Counted from the first letter of the stretch, positions 1 through 9,204 are shown. The stretch is DNA of 64,000 bases from Ruminococcus sp. AF41-9 (GCF_003477525.1 NZ_QUDO01000013.1:25389-89388); one strand, 5' to 3'. The notes: generated by a model not told the origin, from the letters alone. Numbers and translations: made by a program.

Positions 1-974
1 CTATAAAGCAGCTTGATAATGCCCGCCGCTGTGTCGCCCATGTCGTCGGTCAGAAATACGCTGTCTGTTCTCGGATAAGTAAGAAGTCTTTTTTCATACA
101 GGGCTTGTGCAAGGTCAAGGGTCTGCTTTGCGGTATAACCGAACAGGCGGTTTGCTTCCCTTTGTAAAGAAGTAAGGTCAAAGAGCTTCGGCGGGGCTGC
201 GGTCTTTTTCTCTTTCACAAGGGAAGTACAGACTGCCCGCAACGCTTCGCAAGCAGCTTTCAGCCTGTCAGCTTCGGAACGGTCAGACAGTTTTTCACTT
301 GCAGCTTCCGCGCCGGATAAGGCAAGGCGCACATGGTAGTATTTTTCTTTCTTAAATGTGGTAATCGCTGCGTCCCGGTCAACAAGCATTTTTAAGGTCG
401 GGGTCTGTACGCGTCCCACGTTCAAGGTATGATTGTAAAGGACAGAGAAAAGGCGGGTGGCGTTGATACCGATAAGCCAGTCAGCCTTTGCCCTGCACAA
501 TGCGGAAGCAAAGAGCGCGTCGTATTCTTCGCCGTTCTTCAGACGGGAAAAGCCCTCTTTGATTGCGCTGTCCTCCATAGAAGAAATCCAAAGGCGGCGC
601 ATAGGTTTCTTGCAGCCCGCCATTTCATAGACAAAACGGAAAATGAGTTCTCCCTCACGCCCTGCGTCGCAGGCATTGACGACTTCGGAAACATCTGCCC
701 GGTGCATAAGCTCTTTTAGGGTCTTGAATTGTTTTTCTTTGTCAGAAGCAACGGTGTACTTCCATTCCTGCGGTAAAATCGGTAAGCTGTCATAGCTCCA
801 CTTTTTATACTGTTCCCCGTAGGCGGCAGCTTCGGAAAGCCCTACCAAATGTCCCACGCACCAAGAAACGATATAGCCGCTTCCTGTGAGAAATCCGTCT
901 TTCTTTTCCTTTGCCCCAAGTACGGCAGCGATTGTCTGCGCCACACTGGGCTTTTCTGCGATAACTAAAATCAA
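1..974 (-). CDS. topB: DNA topoisomerase III, N-terminal part (cut by window edge)
   Basis: Type IA topoisomerase that passes single strands, thought to help processing of the transferred element strand. The reading frame opens at a TTG (972-974) preceded by GAAAGGAGG. It begins with the Toprim-type start LILVIAEKPSVAQTIAAVLG and continues about 324 residues to base 1 without a stop. Near the window edge it contains TYPRTDS (about 61-81), the active-site tyrosine motif of the family. Family members are roughly 700 residues, so about half is missing beyond the window. It is the last visible gene of the conjugation operon. Confidence 0.9.
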   Translation of the reverse strand, partial: MILVIAEKPSVAQTIAAVLGAKEKKDGFLTGSGYIVSWCVGHLVGLSEAAAYGEQYKKWSYDSLPILPQEWKYTVASDKEKQFKTLKELMHRADVSEVVNACDAGREGELIFRFVYEMAGCKKPMRRLWISSMEDSAIKEGFSRLKNGEEYDALFASALCRAKADWLIGINATRLFSVLYNHTLNVGRVQTPTLKMLVDRDAAITTFKKEKYYHVRLALSGAEAASEKLSDRSEADRLKAACEALRAVCTSLVKEKKTAAPPKLFDLTSLQREANRLFGYTAKQTLDLAQALYEKRLLTYPRTDSVFLTDDMGDTAAGIIKLLY

Positions 975-989
975 TGATAAATCCTCCTT

Positions 990-1178
990 TCAGCGTTCCG
1001 GCTCGGCTTCTTTTTTCTTCTGTACCTGTTTCAGACAGTACCCCACACAAGTGGACTGTCCCTTGTAAGGGCAGGAAGCGCAAGCCGGGGGATAAGGAAC
1101 AGGCGGCGCATTATCACGCCGCCCGTCCGGTTTCTGTATCATCATCTTTTCAAAGGGATTGTCGGTAAACAGGGTCAT
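990..1178 (-). CDS. Small cysteine-containing ICE protein
   Basis: A 62-residue protein between topB and the DUF4366 gene, overlapping the latter by 4 bases, so probably translationally coupled. It carries a short cysteine cluster (CASCPYKGQSTCVGYC region) that could bind a metal. Short proteins of this kind sit at the same place in other Tn1549-type elements. No function can be assigned. The C-terminal part is charged (KKKEAEPER). Coding status rests on position, overlap and the cysteine pattern. Confidence 0.6.
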   Translation of the reverse strand: MTLFTDNPFEKMMIQKPDGRRDNAPPVPYPPACASCPYKGQSTCVGYCLKQVQKKKEAEPER

Positions 1179-1909
1179 AGGGTTTCTTCCTCCGTTTCTT
1201 CATCTTCGGGAGTTTCCCCGGTATCTGTTTCCGGCTCGTCCTCGTCGTAATCCTCAAATTCAAAATCTTCAAGGTCAGTGTTCCCTTTCACGTTCTGCTT
1301 CGGTTTTAGAAACTTAAAGTAGTAGAACGCTGCGCCGCCACCAAGCAGGGCAAAGAGGACTAAGGCAAGCACCACACCGGGATTGCCGCCTTTTTCTTTC
1401 GGTTCTTCCGACTGCTCTGTTGGTGTTGGGGTGGGTTCTTTGCCTGTGCAGCCTGTCATACTGGTAACACATACCGGGCAGGACGTGTTTACCTTTCCGG
1501 CTTCGCATTTTTCCGTACAGTTACAGATTTCCGGCTTTTTGGCAGCTTCACCGTTTTCGGTCAGTGCCATAAGGTCGGCTTCGTCCACTTGATTTAGGAA
1601 ATGTACGGTCTGTTCGCCCTCGGCGGCGCGGTCAATGAGGATATAGAAATAGTTGCCGCTTTTGGTGGTAACAGTGATAAGCTGCTTATTGCCGCCGTAA
1701 TCGTCAACCAGTGTTGCGTTTCCCTTTGGGGTAAGGGGCGGCGTTTCCTCTTTTTCCTCCACAACTACGTTGCTGTCGTTGGTCGCGTCCCCTGCGGGCT
1801 GCTCTGTGGCTGCGCCCTGTGCATAGGCAGGGACAGAAAAACCGCCCATAAGGATAAGGGCGGCACAAAGGGCAGTCATGGTCTTTTTCAGTTTATTCTT
1901 CATCTGCAT
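1175..1909 (-). CDS. DUF4366-family secreted/membrane ICE protein
   Basis: A 244-residue surface protein. It starts with a signal peptide (KKTMTALCAALILMGGF then cleavage after AYAQ), followed by a low-complexity linker. A folded domain of about residues 60-130 comes next, then a cysteine group (CNCTEKC...CPVC), a Pro/Thr spacer and one transmembrane helix near residues 170-195. The cytoplasmic tail is very acidic (DYDEDEPETDTGETPEDEE). This layout matches the DUF4366 proteins found next to DUF4315 in Tn1549-like elements. Likely part of the mating apparatus at the cell surface; the exact role is unknown. It overlaps its neighbours on both sides. Confidence 0.85.
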   Translation of the reverse strand: MQMKNKLKKTMTALCAALILMGGFSVPAYAQGAATEQPAGDATNDSNVVVEEKEETPPLTPKGNATLVDDYGGNKQLITVTTKSGNYFYILIDRAAEGEQTVHFLNQVDEADLMALTENGEAAKKPEICNCTEKCEAGKVNTSCPVCVTSMTGCTGKEPTPTPTEQSEEPKEKGGNPGVVLALVLFALLGGGAAFYYFKFLKPKQNVKGNTDLEDFEFEDYDEDEPETDTGETPEDEETEEETL

Positions 1910-2150
1910 TTTCCTCCTGTTCGTTTTCTCCTGCGGGTGCGGCAGTCATGCCGGGAATACCGCCGCCGGACAGCATAGCGTTCAGTTCCTGCGGGGTCAG
2001 ACGCATAGCTCGTACAAGCTGTACGATTTCAAGGTTTTCCGCTTCGGTTTTCTGCGCTTCCAGTCCTTTTAACTTGTTCTGATACTCTGTGATTTTCTCG
2101 CGGGTCTTTGCGATTTCCTTATTGATACGGTCGATTTTATTGTTTGCCAT
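1893..2150 (-). CDS. DUF4315 family protein
   Basis: An 85-residue, mostly helical protein starting MANNKIDRINKEIAKTREKI. The N-terminal half is a predicted coiled coil (KTREKITEYQNKLKGLEAQK), followed by the LVRAMRLTPQELNAML segment typical of DUF4315 and a disordered acidic tail. It overlaps the DUF4366 start by 17 bases. Function is unknown; it is a marker of Tn1549-type conjugation operons. The start has a clear AAGGAG upstream. Confidence 0.85.
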   Translation of the reverse strand: MANNKIDRINKEIAKTREKITEYQNKLKGLEAQKTEAENLEIVQLVRAMRLTPQELNAMLSGGGIPGMTAAPAGENEQEENADEE

Positions 2151-2181
2151 AGGTCATTTCTCCTTTCTTTTTGGGGCTGCT

Positions 2182-2790
2182 TTACCAGTTCATCAGCCCG
2201 TAGCCTTTGATACATTGATAGTTAAGGTCATAGCTCTTTATCTTGCAGGCGTCGCCGGAATTGCCCTCAACGGTATAGACGCGGCTTTCGTCCCTGCCAA
2301 GCACAAGCCCCACATGGTCGGCAACGCCGTCTAAATCCCAATCGAAAAAGATTGCGTCGCCCGGTGCAATATTCTCATAGCCGCGTGCGCCCCATTGTCC
2401 CCTTGACTGAAACCAAGGGACACCCTGCCATTCGCAGCCCGCAAATCGGGGTTCGCTTTTTCCGGCTTGATTGTAGCACCATGATACAAAACAGGCACAC
2501 CATTCCACGCGGCTGTTAAAGCCGTACCAAGACCAGTAAGGGTATCCGCCCACATTTCCGACTTGCTGTTTTGCAAGCTCCATAAGCTCTTGATTTCCGG
2601 GGCGCGTACCGTTTACAAACTCCACGCCGCTTAAATCCTCGGACGGGCTTCCGTCGGGAGAACCGCCGCCAAAAATCAGCGGTTTGTTGCCGCTTGTTTC
2701 CAAGTACACATGGAACATTTCAAGCTGCTGTGGCGTAAGAAGTTCCTCTGCAAGCTCGGAAATCGGCTTGTTTGTCAGTTTCACATTCAA
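2182..2790 (-). CDS. CHAP-domain cell-wall hydrolase, C-terminal part separated by frameshift
   Basis: A 202-residue open frame with a TTG at 2790. It is almost certainly the C-terminal half of the protein encoded at 2787-4190, not an independent gene. It holds the NlpC/P60-CHAP-type catalytic region: cysteine in VEWCACFVSWCYNQAG and histidine in VADHVGLVLGRDES. Such enzymes cut peptidoglycan so the mating channel can cross the wall. The 4-base overlap with the upstream frame arises from one missing base near 2,837 (C/G run on the plus strand). Restoring it joins the halves through TTEEVPYEYYILNV. Confidence 0.75.
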   Translation of the reverse strand: MNVKLTNKPISELAEELLTPQQLEMFHVYLETSGNKPLIFGGGSPDGSPSEDLSGVEFVNGTRPGNQELMELAKQQVGNVGGYPYWSWYGFNSRVEWCACFVSWCYNQAGKSEPRFAGCEWQGVPWFQSRGQWGARGYENIAPGDAIFFDWDLDGVADHVGLVLGRDESRVYTVEGNSGDACKIKSYDLNYQCIKGYGLMNW

Positions 2791-4190
2791 GATGTAATAC
2801 TCATAAGGGACTTCCTCGGTGGTGGTTTCCCCGGTTTCCGGTCGGTGCTTGTTTCGGTGCGGTAGCGTATTTCCACTTCCTCGGTCAGCGTCAAGGTGTA
2901 TTGCATGGCAAAGATACGTTCAAGCTCTGCCTGTGCGCTCTGCGGGGTGTAGCTCTGCAAGAAGGCGGTCAAGTAAGACGCTAATTCGTGGGGGTTATGC
3001 CCGATACTGTCAAGGTCATAGCGGTATTCATCATAGCCGGGGTGGGTGCTTTCGATAGCGTCAATCTCACTTTGCAGCCCGTTTTCCAATGCGGCATAGT
3101 TGTTTTCAACTGCCACAAGGTCGCTGTCCTCGGACGTGTAGGAAGTCCCTAACACGCTGTTCATGCTGCCGGAAAACATTGCCCCGCAAGAGGAAAGCCC
3201 TACGGATACCATGATGAACAGAAGCAGCGCGGCGATAGCGATTATCACGCCTGCCGGGTGTCGTCCTGCAAAGGCAGCCGCTTTCTTTGCCGCTGTTTGG
3301 GACGCTCCGGCGGCAGCTTTGGCGGTGGCTGCACCGCCTTTCTTTGCCGCCTTTGCATACTGACGTTTTATCTGCTGTTTCTGCATGAAACGGGAAAGAG
3401 GGTTAGAAGTAAGCTGCGGGTTGTCGTGCAGGGTCTTGTGATACTGGAAGTTGACGTTTGCCTTAAATGCTGCCTTTTCTGCCTTTGCTGCTTCCCGGTA
3501 GGTTTTGAGCTTATGGCTGCGGTAGCCCTGTTTTAATTTCCTCACCCCGTATTTCGCGCCGCGCTCGGCAAGTTCCTCTGATTTATGCGCCCCCTCAACG
3601 CCGGAATTGTCCTTTTCAACGGAATGTATCTTGTTGTGGACGAAAATACCCGCTCCCTGCGCGGGGCGGGATAACGGGTTCCTGTGGGCTTTGCCGCCGG
3701 GTATGGGCTTTTCCTGTTCTTCAAAGCGTAAGCGGGTCTTTGCCTTGCCTGCGGCTTCATCAAAGGTGCGCTCCTTAACCAGATTCTTTTGCTTCGGGAT
3801 TGCTGTCTTTACTGCGTCCAGTCGGTCAGCGGCGTTTTCCGATTTTTTGATGTAAGTTTCCAGTTCCGGCGTTGCCCGTTCCTCGTCGGTAAACTGTAAG
3901 CGGGAAGTGGAAGTACGCAAAGCAGTAGCTTCCTGCTCTTTTTTGACTGCCTTTTTGTTTGTTTTTCGGGTATGTGCTGCGTCAAGATGTTCTATGGCGC
4001 GTTCCGCTGCGGCACTGTCCGGCTTTGAAAAGTCGCTGTCTGCTTCCCGGCTGCTGATACGCTCGGCGGTCTGCTGTGTTTCGTTTACCTCAATAAGCCC
4101 GTCGCGGGTCATTTTCTGTGTGATTTTATCGCGTGGTTTTAACTGCTTGATAGTCCTGCACCTCCAATCCGCGCCCTCGCAAGGGCGCAA
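2787..4190 (-). CDS. CD1108-type mobile element protein, N-terminal part (frameshifted from its CHAP domain)
   Basis: A 467-residue frame with a long, basic cytoplasmic N-terminus. One transmembrane segment follows (about residues 310-335, GVIIAIAALLLFIMVSVGLS), then an extracellular helical domain. The last 20 or so residues (KPGKPPPRKSLMSITS) do not fit the family and read through after the frameshift; the true continuation is the frame at 2182-2790. The first ATG inside a plausible context is at 4112 (MTRDGLIEV). The stretch before it overlaps the methyltransferase end but carries a family-like KPRDKITQK, so the true start is uncertain. Role: wall-remodelling component of the type IV secretion system. 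Confidence 0.7.
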   Translation of the reverse strand: MRPCEGADWRCRTIKQLKPRDKITQKMTRDGLIEVNETQQTAERISSREADSDFSKPDSAAAERAIEHLDAAHTRKTNKKAVKKEQEATALRTSTSRLQFTDEERATPELETYIKKSENAADRLDAVKTAIPKQKNLVKERTFDEAAGKAKTRLRFEEQEKPIPGGKAHRNPLSRPAQGAGIFVHNKIHSVEKDNSGVEGAHKSEELAERGAKYGVRKLKQGYRSHKLKTYREAAKAEKAAFKANVNFQYHKTLHDNPQLTSNPLSRFMQKQQIKRQYAKAAKKGGAATAKAAAGASQTAAKKAAAFAGRHPAGVIIAIAALLLFIMVSVGLSSCGAMFSGSMNSVLGTSYTSEDSDLVAVENNYAALENGLQSEIDAIESTHPGYDEYRYDLDSIGHNPHELASYLTAFLQSYTPQSAQAELERIFAMQYTLTLTEEVEIRYRTETSTDRKPGKPPPRKSLMSITS

Positions 4191-5098
4191 TACTCTGCAT
4201 TTAATTCAATCCCGATATAATGGCGGTCAAGGCTTTTTGCTGCAAATCCTGTGGTGCCGCTTCCAAAAAACGGGTCTATGACAATCCCGCCTTTGGGGCA
4301 GCCTGCCAAGATACAGGTTTCCGCTAATTTTGGGGGAAAAGCTGCAAAATGCGCCCCTTTATATGGGACAGTGTTAATCAGCCACACGTCCCGCTTGTTC
4401 CGCGTGGTCGGCATGAGCGCGTCGTCATAGTAGCCGCCGTCCCGCGGTCGGTTTAGTCCCTGCACCTTTCCTTGTCCGGGTATTTCCAGTGTGTATTTGC
4501 TGTTGGTGCTGCGCGCTCTGCGATACCGTTCTGCGGTAGTAGGTGCTAAGGGTTCTGCAATGGCGGCAGCGTCATAGTAATATTTCTTTTCCTTTGAAAG
4601 CAGGAAGATATGTTCATAGCAGCGGGTCGGGCGGTCTTTGCAGCTTTCCGGCATAGGATTTTGTTTCTGCCATATAATATCGCTGCGCAGATACCACCCC
4701 TGTTCCCGCAGGGAAAACGCCAGGAGCCAGGGAATACCGATTAAGTCCTTTTGCTTGCAGCCGGTAACGCGGCTGTTCCTTGCAATCCGCTGTCCGGTGC
4801 GCCCCTTTGGGTTTTTCGGGTCAGCATAGCCGCCTTTATTTCCTGTACCGCAATAGGTGTCTGCGATATTCAGCCATAACGTACCGTCCTTTCTAAGCAC
4901 CCGGTAAAGCTCGCCAAAAACAGCGGTCAGCCTATCAATATACTGTTCCGGCGTGTCCTCCTGTCCGATTTGTGCGTCAAGCCCATAGTCCCGCAGCGCA
5001 AAGTAGGGCGGGCTTGTAACGCAGCAATGGACGCTTTCACTGGGTAATTCCTGCAAAGCACAAAGCGCGTCCCGGTTGATAATCACGTCTGTTTTCAT
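4139..5098 (-). CDS. Site-specific DNA methyltransferase (N4/N6-amino type)
   Basis: A 319-residue protein with the catalytic SPPY motif at residues 29-32 and the S-adenosylmethionine-binding motif DPFFGSGTTGFAA near the C-terminus. SPPY before the SAM motif is the beta-class order of amino-methyltransferases. The middle holds the target-recognition part. It lies in the conjugation operon (4-base ATGA overlap with virB4) and probably protects the element from host restriction. No cognate restriction enzyme is nearby, so it is an orphan. The sequence recognised cannot be predicted from what is visible. Confidence 0.88.
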   Translation of the reverse strand: MKTDVIINRDALCALQELPSESVHCCVTSPPYFALRDYGLDAQIGQEDTPEQYIDRLTAVFGELYRVLRKDGTLWLNIADTYCGTGNKGGYADPKNPKGRTGQRIARNSRVTGCKQKDLIGIPWLLAFSLREQGWYLRSDIIWQKQNPMPESCKDRPTRCYEHIFLLSKEKKYYYDAAAIAEPLAPTTAERYRRARSTNSKYTLEIPGQGKVQGLNRPRDGGYYDDALMPTTRNKRDVWLINTVPYKGAHFAAFPPKLAETCILAGCPKGGIVIDPFFGSGTTGFAAKSLDRHYIGIELNAEYCALARARIGGAGLSSS

Positions 5099-7524
5099 AG
5101 GCTGCTCACTTCCTCCGGCTTCGTCGTCATAATGCGGTAAAGCTCGGTATCTTTCGGGAAATGGTCTACAAAAGGCAGCACCACATTTCCGTAAAAGATA
5201 AGTCCCTCGCCCGCTTCGGTGTGGGTAACGTATTTCATCTGCTGTGGGCTGATATTTAGCTGCTTTGCAAGGATAGCCCGGTCGCCCTGTGCCTGATTGA
5301 GCATAAGGACAAAATCAGAGTTTTCAAAGATATTTTCCACCTCGCGGCTTGCCAAAAGGTCTTTGATGTTCTGCGTGATTGCTGTGGGTATGCCGCCCCA
5401 TTTACGGAAACGCTTCCAAATCTCCACGCTGTACGCGGCGGTCTGTTCCTCTTTTAAGAGCAGATGAAATTCGTCCATATAGTAGCGGGTAGATTTTTTC
5501 TCTGCCCGGTTAATGGTAACGCGGTTCCATATCTGGTCTTGCACAATGAGCATACCTAACTTTTTGAGCTGTTTTCCAAGCTGCTTAATATCAAAGCAGA
5601 CAAGGCGGTTAGAAAGCTCCACATTCGTTCTGTGGTTGAATACATTAAGGCTGCCGGAAACATACAGCTCCAATGCTGCCGCAATGCGGGCAGCTTCCGG
5701 CTCCGGCTGCTTTAACAGTTCGTCGTAAAGGTCGCCCAAGATAGGCATTTTCTCCGGTACAGGGTCAGCAAGATAGTCCCGGTACACATTCCTTACGGCG
5801 CGGTCAATGACGGTCTTATCAACAGGCTGCAAGCCCTCCTTGCCGCCAATGACAAGCTCGCAGAGGGAAAGGATAAAATCACTTTTCAGTGCAAGGGGGC
5901 TGTCGTCCTCGCTGTAATTGAGGTTCATATCCATAGGGTTCACATACTGGGGCGTACCGTCCATGCCTTTCCCTGTCGGGGATAACCGTATCACTTGCCC
6001 GCCAAGCCGCTTTACAAGGGCAAAATATTCCGCTTCCGGGTCGCAGATAAAAATATCGTCGTCAGTAATGAGAAAGGCATTTGTGATTTCCCGCTTTGCT
6101 GCAAAGGATTTTCCACTGCCCGGTGTTCCCAAGATAAGCCCATTCGGGTTTTTAAGCTGTTTACGGTCGCAGAGTATCATGTTGTTTGACAGGGCATTTA
6201 AGCCATAATACAGGGCAGCCCCGGTCTGAAATAGCTCCTGCGTGATGAACGGGATAAAAATAGCGGTGCTGCTCGTCGTCAACCCTCTCTGAATAGGGAT
6301 AAGGTTCTCGCCCAAAGGGATAGAGGACATTAGCCCCGCTTCCTGCTGATAGTCAAGACGGGTCAAGGCGCAGTTGTATTTCTGTGCAATGCCCGCCGCC
6401 GCGAAAATGTCATTTTCCAGTTTCCGTTTCGTGTCTGCCATGTTTACCACAAGGAACGTAAGGAGAAACATTCGCTCGTTTCGGCTCTGTAAATCCTGCA
6501 ACAAGTTCTTTGCTTCATTCCCAAAAGTAGCAAGGTCAGACGGGATTATATCCATGTCATAGCCGCTTCTAACCGCTTTTTTCTGTTCCTCAATCTTCAT
6601 CTTGTCAAGGTCTGTGATTTTGCGCTTAATGGTCTTGATTGCTTCCGACTGGTCGATACTTTTAATGTGGAGATTGACAATAACCCCTGTTTCCAAGTCC
6701 AACATATCCGCTAAGATACGGTCGTTCAGCTCCGGGGCAAGGATTTCAAGGAACGACACCGCCCCCGTCTTTTTCCCCATAGCAAAGTAGCGTCCCTCCC
6801 CAAACTTGAAAGAGGACGGGGCGATAAAGTCCTTTGTGGTAAGCCCTGTCGGGGTCAGCCAGTCATAGGAGAATGAGAACGGCTCGCCTGCCGGGTGGAA
6901 TACCCCATGCAGCACCTTTAAGCGTTCATAGCCGGATAAGGGGTGCGCCGATACGCCAAGCACCTTGAAATTGTTGAGTACGTCCGTTTCGATACGGGAA
7001 AGCCGCGCCCTTGCCGCCGCCGGATTGTCCGCTTCAATGGAAAACGTGATGTACTTGTGCTTTACAAGCCCGTTGTTCCCTTTGGCAAGCTGCATTTTCA
7101 GCATATCGGAATACTCGGTGCGGATAGAGTTAAAATCGTCATTTTGCGGCGGGATATGGATTGCCCGCGCTGCCTGTTCCTGCTGTGAGCCTTGATTGAT
7201 AAAAGAAAGCTGCACGTTCACGCTCGCGTCAAAGTAGTTGAGAAAATCGCACCAGTTTTCAAAAATGGCGGTCTTATCGTCTGCCTGTGCAAGCTGATAG
7301 TTAATGTCCTCAAAAGCAATGCTCTTTGAATATTTCCGCTGCGCCACTTTGCAGATACCGTCCGGGTACATGGCAAGGTAGGGAATGGTCTGCTGTGCGG
7401 TGTGGGCTTTGCCGTCCCCCTTTGCCTGCCGGATAACCGCCGCTATCTGTTTCTTTTCCACGCGGGTCAGCTTACGCCTGTTTCCTGCGGCTTCCCGCGT
7501 CTTTTTTGTCTGTCCTTTTGACAA
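5095..7524 (-). CDS. VirB4-like conjugal transfer ATPase (CD1110 type)
   Basis: An 809-residue cytoplasmic ATPase that powers assembly and function of the type IV secretion channel. The Walker A motif GTPGSGKSFAAKRE lies near residue 465 and Walker B RYYMDEFHLLL near residue 680. The N-terminal half is the VirB4/TraE domain. It starts at TTG 7524 with AAGGAGGTA upstream, and overlaps the PrgI gene by 53 bases. Length and motifs fit the family fully; no damage is seen. Confidence 0.92.
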   Translation of the reverse strand: MSKGQTKKTREAAGNRRKLTRVEKKQIAAVIRQAKGDGKAHTAQQTIPYLAMYPDGICKVAQRKYSKSIAFEDINYQLAQADDKTAIFENWCDFLNYFDASVNVQLSFINQGSQQEQAARAIHIPPQNDDFNSIRTEYSDMLKMQLAKGNNGLVKHKYITFSIEADNPAAARARLSRIETDVLNNFKVLGVSAHPLSGYERLKVLHGVFHPAGEPFSFSYDWLTPTGLTTKDFIAPSSFKFGEGRYFAMGKKTGAVSFLEILAPELNDRILADMLDLETGVIVNLHIKSIDQSEAIKTIKRKITDLDKMKIEEQKKAVRSGYDMDIIPSDLATFGNEAKNLLQDLQSRNERMFLLTFLVVNMADTKRKLENDIFAAAGIAQKYNCALTRLDYQQEAGLMSSIPLGENLIPIQRGLTTSSTAIFIPFITQELFQTGAALYYGLNALSNNMILCDRKQLKNPNGLILGTPGSGKSFAAKREITNAFLITDDDIFICDPEAEYFALVKRLGGQVIRLSPTGKGMDGTPQYVNPMDMNLNYSEDDSPLALKSDFILSLCELVIGGKEGLQPVDKTVIDRAVRNVYRDYLADPVPEKMPILGDLYDELLKQPEPEAARIAAALELYVSGSLNVFNHRTNVELSNRLVCFDIKQLGKQLKKLGMLIVQDQIWNRVTINRAEKKSTRYYMDEFHLLLKEEQTAAYSVEIWKRFRKWGGIPTAITQNIKDLLASREVENIFENSDFVLMLNQAQGDRAILAKQLNISPQQMKYVTHTEAGEGLIFYGNVVLPFVDHFPKDTELYRIMTTKPEEVSSL

Positions 7525-7876
7525 TCGCTGATACCTCCTTTTCTAATGCCCGCTGTTTCTCCAAGAGTGCATATAGGTTTTCTGTCTGATATGGTCGCAC
7601 TTTGGGGCGGGTAAATTTTGTCTGAATGATGTTCTTTATTACCACTTCAAGGGGCTGCCCATGCTTTTCATACATGGCAACCAAGAAGCAGGGAAGCATG
7701 ACGACAATCATTACCATTGCCGCAAGGCTCGTCCCTGCGCTGTCTTTGAGCAAAAAGAAAAGCGGCAGTCCTATAAGAAGTGCCACTGAAAAACAAAGGA
7801 TTTGCCGCTTTGTCAGATTGAAAGCGACTTTTGTTTTGACTTTGGAAAGGTCTTTGGGTACAGGTACATACGCCAA
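7472..7876 (-). CDS. PrgI family protein (VirB3-like)
   Basis: A 134-residue membrane protein that begins MAYVPVPKDLSKVKTKVAFN, the usual opening of PrgI proteins. Two adjacent hydrophobic segments (about residues 27-65) form a hairpin in the membrane, followed by a cytoplasmic charged tail. PrgI proteins stand just upstream of VirB4 in Gram-positive conjugation systems and likely anchor it to the membrane. The end overlaps virB4, which suggests coupled translation. Confidence 0.88.
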   Translation of the reverse strand: MAYVPVPKDLSKVKTKVAFNLTKRQILCFSVALLIGLPLFFLLKDSAGTSLAAMVMIVVMLPCFLVAMYEKHGQPLEVVIKNIIQTKFTRPKVRPYQTENLYALLEKQRALEKEVSAIVKRTDKKDAGSRRKQA

Positions 7877-7897
7877 GAAAAAACCTCCTTTCTGCCC

Positions 7898-8767
7898 TTA
7901 GTGGGCGTTGAATATGGATTTTGCCAGTGCGCCGGATTTGAACAGGGAGAAACAGAGGATAACGGTATAGGCTGCAAGGGAAAAAATCGCGCTGTGCAGA
8001 TTGTCCGCTAAGACCATTTCGCCTACCAAAACTGCGTAAATGCCGACGCATATCATAATGAGGAAGCCTTGAAAACCAAGTGCAAACAGCCCCTTTAGGT
8101 AGTTGTTCCCAATCTGTCCCCATTCTCGGTTTGTCATGGTGGCAAAAGGGATAGGGGAAACGGAACAGTAGGCGTATATCTCAATCATTCTGCCGTAGAG
8201 GATAACGGTTATCAGTACGGACATGATTTTCATACAAAGGCTTACAAGGCTCGTTTCCATAACAAGTAACAGTAGTTCGGGGATTTCCATATCTTTTAGT
8301 CCCTCCTGCATGGCGGCAAGGGCTTCGGTTACGTCGATATTCGTATCGCCGCCGATGACCCCTGCCGCGCCGGACACAATATGCTGCGCCATATCAAACA
8401 CCGCCATAGTAATATCAAAGGTATGTGTTACCAGGAAAACGGCAACAAAGGCTTTGAAAAACCACTTAAAAAATAGGAATGTGTCAACGTCGTGCATATT
8501 GTTTTTTTCCGTTACCATGCTGATAAGCTCATAACAGAGGACATAGGTAATGACAAGCCCCGCAATGGGTACAATCACATTTTCCGACAGATTTTGTATC
8601 ATGCTGAAAATGTTTGCGTTCCACCCCTGCGGGGTCTTGCCTACCTCCGCTGCAATGGTGCCTACTTTTTCGTTTACGTCCCCGAACATAGTTGACAGAT
8701 TACCGTTTATCGCGCCGATAAGGATTTCCTTTATCCATTCGTTAATCGCGTCAAGTATGCTCTCCAT
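7898..8767 (-). CDS. VirB6/TrbL-like polytopic membrane protein (CD1112 type)
   Basis: A 289-residue protein starting MESILDAINEWIKEILIGAI. It has about five to six predicted transmembrane helices (residues near 60-85, 105-135, 165-205, 225-255 and 260-285). Its position between Maff2 and PrgI identifies it as the inner-membrane channel component of the type IV secretion system, as in Tn1549-type elements. A short periplasmic-type loop after the first amphipathic helix contains FGDVNEKVGTIAAEVGKTP. No truncation is seen. Confidence 0.88.
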   Translation of the reverse strand: MESILDAINEWIKEILIGAINGNLSTMFGDVNEKVGTIAAEVGKTPQGWNANIFSMIQNLSENVIVPIAGLVITYVLCYELISMVTEKNNMHDVDTFLFFKWFFKAFVAVFLVTHTFDITMAVFDMAQHIVSGAAGVIGGDTNIDVTEALAAMQEGLKDMEIPELLLLVMETSLVSLCMKIMSVLITVILYGRMIEIYAYCSVSPIPFATMTNREWGQIGNNYLKGLFALGFQGFLIMICVGIYAVLVGEMVLADNLHSAIFSLAAYTVILCFSLFKSGALAKSIFNAH

Positions 8768-8785
8768 AGGCTACCCTCCGTAAAC

Positions 8786-9001
8786 TTATCCGAACAGACC
8801 GGAAAGCAGAGGTACAAGGATAGTGCCGATAAGGGCAACACCGCCGCCCGCCATAAGCTGCTTAATGCCCTGTGATTTTGCACCCGGATTGTCGTTTCCA
8901 TATCCCTCCAAGAGATTGATAACGCCCCAAATGCCTAAGCCTGCGCCCAGTGCGATAACAAGGGTCTGTAATACGTCGATAGCAGAGTTAAAAAATTCCA
9001 T
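8786..9001 (-). CDS. Maff2 family small membrane protein (VirB2/pilin-like)
   Basis: A 71-residue, very hydrophobic protein with two transmembrane helices separated by a short polar loop (NLLEGYGNDNPGAKSQG). This is the Maff2 signature: ALGAGLGIWGVINLLEGYG, then QLMAGGGVALIGTILVPLL. By size, topology and location before the VirB6-like gene it is likely the pilin-like subunit of the transfer channel. It has an AAAGGAG ribosome binding site. Confidence 0.9.
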   Translation of the reverse strand: MEFFNSAIDVLQTLVIALGAGLGIWGVINLLEGYGNDNPGAKSQGIKQLMAGGGVALIGTILVPLLSGLFG

Positions 9002-9204
9002 AAAGCTCCTTTCTGCCGCAAATGCGGCTTGCCCCCTAAAAAGGGCATAAAAAACGGCGGTCAGTTTTGTAACTGCCGCGGTCGTAAGTCCCCACGCTGC
9101 GTAAAATTCTGCCGCGCGGCGGTATTCAGTTTTTAAGTGTGGGCGTTATGGATTTTCCAGTAGGGGCGCGTATTCTGCACCCACTCATAAATTTTGTTAC
9201 TGCG
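9002..9204 (-). other. Intergenic leader before Maff2 with GC-rich hairpins
   Basis: This 203-base gap holds no convincing gene. It contains the short palindrome GCCGCAAATGCGGC (about 9015-9028) next to the Maff2 ribosome binding site. It also contains a longer GC-rich dyad (GGCGGTCAGTTTTGTAACTGCC, about 9056-9077). These could raise the level of the highly expressed pilin-like gene by mRNA processing or stabilisation; that role is inference. Confidence 0.35.
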
